NCBI RefSeq assembly: GCF_017873335.1
Contig: NZ_JAGGKB010000003.1
Location: 124,001 to 188,000 of the forward strand
DNA: 64,000 nt
DNA from: Thermococcus stetteri
GTDB taxonomy: Archaea; Methanobacteriota_B; Thermococci; Thermococcales; Thermococcaceae
Direction of reading: 5' to 3'
A program made the position numbers and the translations under genes. A model generated the notes under the pieces. It worked only from the letters and a program-made list of their open reading frames with translations, was not told the origin of the DNA and ran no database searches. Below are positions 62,191 through 64,000 of this stretch, in pieces; the first letter of the stretch is position 1, and every line of letters starts with the position of its first letter.

Positions 62191-62209
62191 ACGCCCCCGG
62201 AGGTTTAGC

Positions 62210-62650
62210 CTAACAGAGTTGTTTCAGAACCTCGTGATAGAACTCAAGAGGTCGGAGGATTTTAAGGGCATGGTCCTCCAAGCACACAACCTTGTTCTCG
62301 TCCCTCAAAGCTATCAAATCATCGTCCCAAGTTAAGATGTACTCAACTTTTCCTTCGTAGGCAATTTCCAGCCATTTATTATCCTCGGGATCCCTGGATA
62401 TGTTAAACTCCCTCGAAGGCAAGACTGTTATGGAGCCCCTCAAATACCTGGCCAGAATCCGCTTCCATTCACTGGAGAGCCTCCCCTTCTCAGCCAAGAG
62501 GCCAATCTTTAAGCTGATCTCATGGAGCGCTTCTTCGCTTGTATAATTCATAAGAAAATCCCCGTCTAGGGCTTTGATGAGAAGTGCCGCCAGTCCGCTT
62601 GGCTTAATCATGGCCGCCAGGACAACGTTGGTATCCATGACCACCTTCAT
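62210..62650 (-). CDS. PIN-domain toxin
   Basis: The 146-residue predicted RNase has acidic PIN residues: Asp in MKVVMDTNVVLAAMIKPSGL, Glu in YTSEEALHEI, Asp in ISRDPEDNKWLEIAYEG (DPEDN-W pattern) and Asp in YILTWDDDLIAL. It is of the same broad group as 33061-33441. It follows the antitoxin with a 4-base overlap and ends near the GC hairpins. Confidence 0.88.
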   Translation of the reverse strand: MKVVMDTNVVLAAMIKPSGLAALLIKALDGDFLMNYTSEEALHEISLKIGLLAEKGRLSSEWKRILARYLRGSITVLPSREFNISRDPEDNKWLEIAYEGKVEYILTWDDDLIALRDENKVVCLEDHALKILRPLEFYHEVLKQLC

Positions 62651-62970
62651 CTCCTGGCACCCGTGAGTCTCCTGTACTCCCCATCAACTTCCTCGAGGAC
62701 ATCCTTGACTTCAGGCCACTCGTCCTCAAAGTCTCCAGAGGCCAACATTCTCCGGGCATTCTCGCTCTCCGCACGAACATCCTGAAGAGTCAGGTCCTTG
62801 GCAAGTTCCTTGGCCTCTTCCATCATCATCTGTCCAAGTGCCAGCGTAACGGCGAACTTGATGAAGTCTGAACGGCTCCTGAACTCCTTCTTTTTTACCA
62901 GCTCATCTATTTTCTTGATAACGTACCCCGGTAACCTCACGGAGACGGGGTAATCTACCGTCCCCGCCAT
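62647..62970 (-). CDS. RHH-type antitoxin
   Basis: The 107-residue protein has an N-terminal ribbon-helix-helix (VDYPVSVRLPGYVIKKIDEL, SRSDFIKFAVTLALGQ) and a C-terminal helix (EWPEVKDVLEEVDGEYRRL) to bind the toxin. ATG 62970 is favoured. CTTTAAATACT at about 63000 on the minus strand is its TATA box. The rest of the gap to 63117 holds only this promoter and sequence of unclear origin; no gene is visible there. Confidence 0.82.
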   Translation of the reverse strand: MAGTVDYPVSVRLPGYVIKKIDELVKKKEFRSRSDFIKFAVTLALGQMMMEEAKELAKDLTLQDVRAESENARRMLASGDFEDEWPEVKDVLEEVDGEYRRLTGARR

Positions 62971-63117
62971 GGCAATCACCAATTACATATAGACTACAAT
63001 AGTATTTAAAGATGACTCCCCTTCTCCTACAAGTCCCACGAACATCCAACTTCAACTACAACGCCCATTTTCGCCACACTTAAGACGAGGTCAGCCCCTT
63101 CATTCTGGCCCTTATAT

Positions 63118-63164
63118 TGACCTCCTCCCCGCCCTGAAGGGCGAGGCTTTCAGAAGAAAAAAGT
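63118..63164 (-). mobile_element. Collapsed copy of the TnpB element (ends only)
   Basis: 47 bases contain the tnpB-distal end (TGACCTCCTCCCCGCCCTGA) joined through the shared AGGGCGAGG to the tnpB-proximal end (CTTTCAGAAGAAAAAAGT), with nothing between. It has the orientation of copy 2. It separates the 13 kb block from the DUF996 C-terminal half. Confidence 0.8.
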
Positions 63165-63539
63165 AAGTATCTCTGGGCCGCCATTCTGGCCATAATAGCG
63201 AGCCTTGTCTGGTTTGGAACGATATTCGGCTCAATGATAAGCATGAACAAATCCCCGGAGATGGGCCTGGGAATGATGGGCACCGGCGGACTCGTGGCGG
63301 CGCTGCTTATGATAGCAGGAATGTGGTTTATGAAGCAGAGCTACGACATAATCTCCGAAGAGACAGGCGTTAAGACCTTTCACACGGTCGGTCTGCTCTA
63401 CATCGTCGGCGCCGTGCTGTCGATAATCGTGATAGGCATCCTCCTCATCGTGGTTGCGGCGATACTCGAGATAATAGCCTTCTTCTCCCTTCCCGACGAG
63501 CTTGAGAAGCCCAGCGAGGACGCAGTGGTCGTCGCATGA
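63165..63539 (+). pseudogene. DUF996 membrane protein, C-terminal half
   Basis: The frame continues from AAG TAT CTC TGG at 63165 (KYLWAAILAIIASLVWFGTI), followed by GTGGLVAALLMIAGMWFMKQ and VGLLYIVGAVLSIIVIGILL. It ends ELEKPSEDAVVVA at 63539. There are about three hydrophobic segments. It has no own start until ATG 63234, no visible promoter, and completes the N-terminal half at 50014-50156 (REEIF plus KYLWAA). Confidence 0.82.
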
Positions 63540-63652
63540 ACTCTTTATCTTTTTGAACGAATGGTGCCACCTGGTAACTCAAGTTTCACTTTTCTCTGAA
63601 CCTCCCTAGTAAACCTAATAAACATGGGGCTCTTTTTCCTCCGGTGGCGGTC

Positions 63653-64000
63653 ATGGGCAGTGGAATCAAGGTCCGGCTCGTCAATTATACGAAAAAATCC
63701 CTGGAAACTGTCACATGGGCGGCTCTCATAAGCTACTGGGATGGCTGGGAAACCGAGGCCTTTGGGAGAATGAGCGACAAGGATGTTGAGATGCACCTGC
63801 CCAGGGTTCTCGGCTACGGTCATGAGTCCATTCTGGAGCACGCGACGCTCACCTTTGCCATCGAGGGATGTTCTCGTGTTTGTTCGCACCAACTTGTGAG
63901 GCATAGGCTTGCAAGCTATACCCAACAGTCACAGCGCTACATCACCTTAAACCCTGAAGACGTTGAAGAGACTTTCGTCATTCCCGAGGGTATAAAGAAC
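63653..64000 (+). CDS. thyX: FAD-dependent thymidylate synthase, partial
   Basis: The N-terminal 116 residues start [20 protein letters not shown] at ATG 63653, after GGTGGCGG. The ThyX motif with R-H-R-x7-S is seen in [17 protein letters not shown], and [20 protein letters not shown] fits the family. It uses CH2-THF, FAD and NADPH to make dTMP. It runs off the right edge. CTTTTTCCTCCGG and CTTTATC lie upstream, but no clear TATA. Confidence 0.95.
   Translation, partial: MGSGIKVRLVNYTKKSLETVTWAALISYWDGWETEAFGRMSDKDVEMHLPRVLGYGHESILEHATLTFAIEGCSRVCSHQLVRHRLASYTQQSQRYITLNPEDVEETFVIPEGIKN

Noticed and set aside
50157-63164. The 13 kb block as a foreign genomic island
   Set aside because: It contains aEF-1beta with its usual zinc-ribbon neighbour, a core gene, so rearrangement of chromosomal DNA fits better; single genes such as AbiE may still be acquired.
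50157-63164. A composite transposon moved by TnpA/TnpB
   Set aside because: No transposase tnpA is in the window and both tnpB copies are broken, so homologous recombination between copies explains the structure more simply.
63080-63283. Minus-strand frame across the 47-bp scar
   Set aside because: It crosses the element end and the DUF996 half and has no start context; the last residues (RARMKGLTSS) could be a remnant but are too short to judge.

Overview
The window reads as chromosome of a hyperthermophilic euryarchaeon of the order Thermococcales, most likely a Thermococcus. The evidence is archaeal information genes (L37e, L21e, L35Ae, Rpo4, aEF-1beta, aIF5A, Pelota, GatD/GatE, Pus10, Nep1, endonuclease Q), a TIGR01564-type S-layer protein, archaeal BRE/TATA promoters, purine-rich ribosome sites just upstream of many starts, T-rich terminators, and dense overlapping operons. 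No rRNA, tRNA or CRISPR array was found.

Layout. 1-7.8 kb: a frameshifted lipoprotein with a glycogen-binding-like domain, Lsm and L37e, a MATE exporter, a decayed VapBC pair, a ferritin/VIT1 fusion, Trm1, L35Ae, a HAD phosphatase and prolidase. 7.8-11.6 kb: Pelota, then a TnpB-only IS200/IS605-type element that has cut a HEPN gene and a membrane-protein gene, and a C/D box sRNA. 11.7-15.5 kb: GatD and GatE with a PIN toxin-antitoxin pair wedged between them in an unbroken overlapping operon. 15.6-23.1 kb: translin, endonuclease V, Pus10, then L21e-Rpo4-DUF655-KsgA behind a structured leader, and a radical SAM protein. 23-32 kb: the S-layer gene, an AmrS-like radical SAM protein, and a surface glycan cluster (deacetylase, GT4 glycosyltransferase, UPF0104 protein). 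32-49.8 kb: ThiL, a PIN/AbrB pair, endonuclease Q, a CLC channel, a CPA2 antiporter, agmatinase, two Usp proteins, an ArsB/NhaD-type permease, aIF5A, an NSS-like transporter, Nep1, a saccharopine-dehydrogenase-like enzyme, an RNA m5C methyltransferase and ornithine carbamoyltransferase.

50-63.5 kb is the most rearranged part. A small DUF996 membrane-protein gene begins at 50014 and is cut at 50157 by a second TnpB element. Its C-terminal half reappears on the same strand at 63165, next to a 47-bp collapsed copy of the same element. The 13 kb between holds a cobaltochelatase-like pair (5'-truncated cobN plus chlI/chlD), the anaerobic ribonucleotide reductase genes nrdD and nrdG with palindromic promoter sites, a TPR protein, DUF2283, aEF-1beta, a zinc-ribbon protein, an AbiE-type toxin-antitoxin pair, a GC-rich twin hairpin and a PIN/RHH pair. 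Because it contains the core gene aEF-1beta, I read it as a chromosomal block moved by recombination between element copies rather than a purely foreign island. The window ends inside thyX.

How the parts work together. Much of the window is translation and RNA modification (Trm1, Pus10, KsgA, Nep1, the m5C methyltransferase, GatDE, L21e/L37e/L35Ae, aIF5A, aEF-1beta). Agmatinase makes polyamine precursors, and hypusination of aIF5A consumes spermidine. Surface functions cluster around the S-layer gene. Toxin-antitoxin modules, intact or decayed, occur at seven or eight places, often beside element ends.
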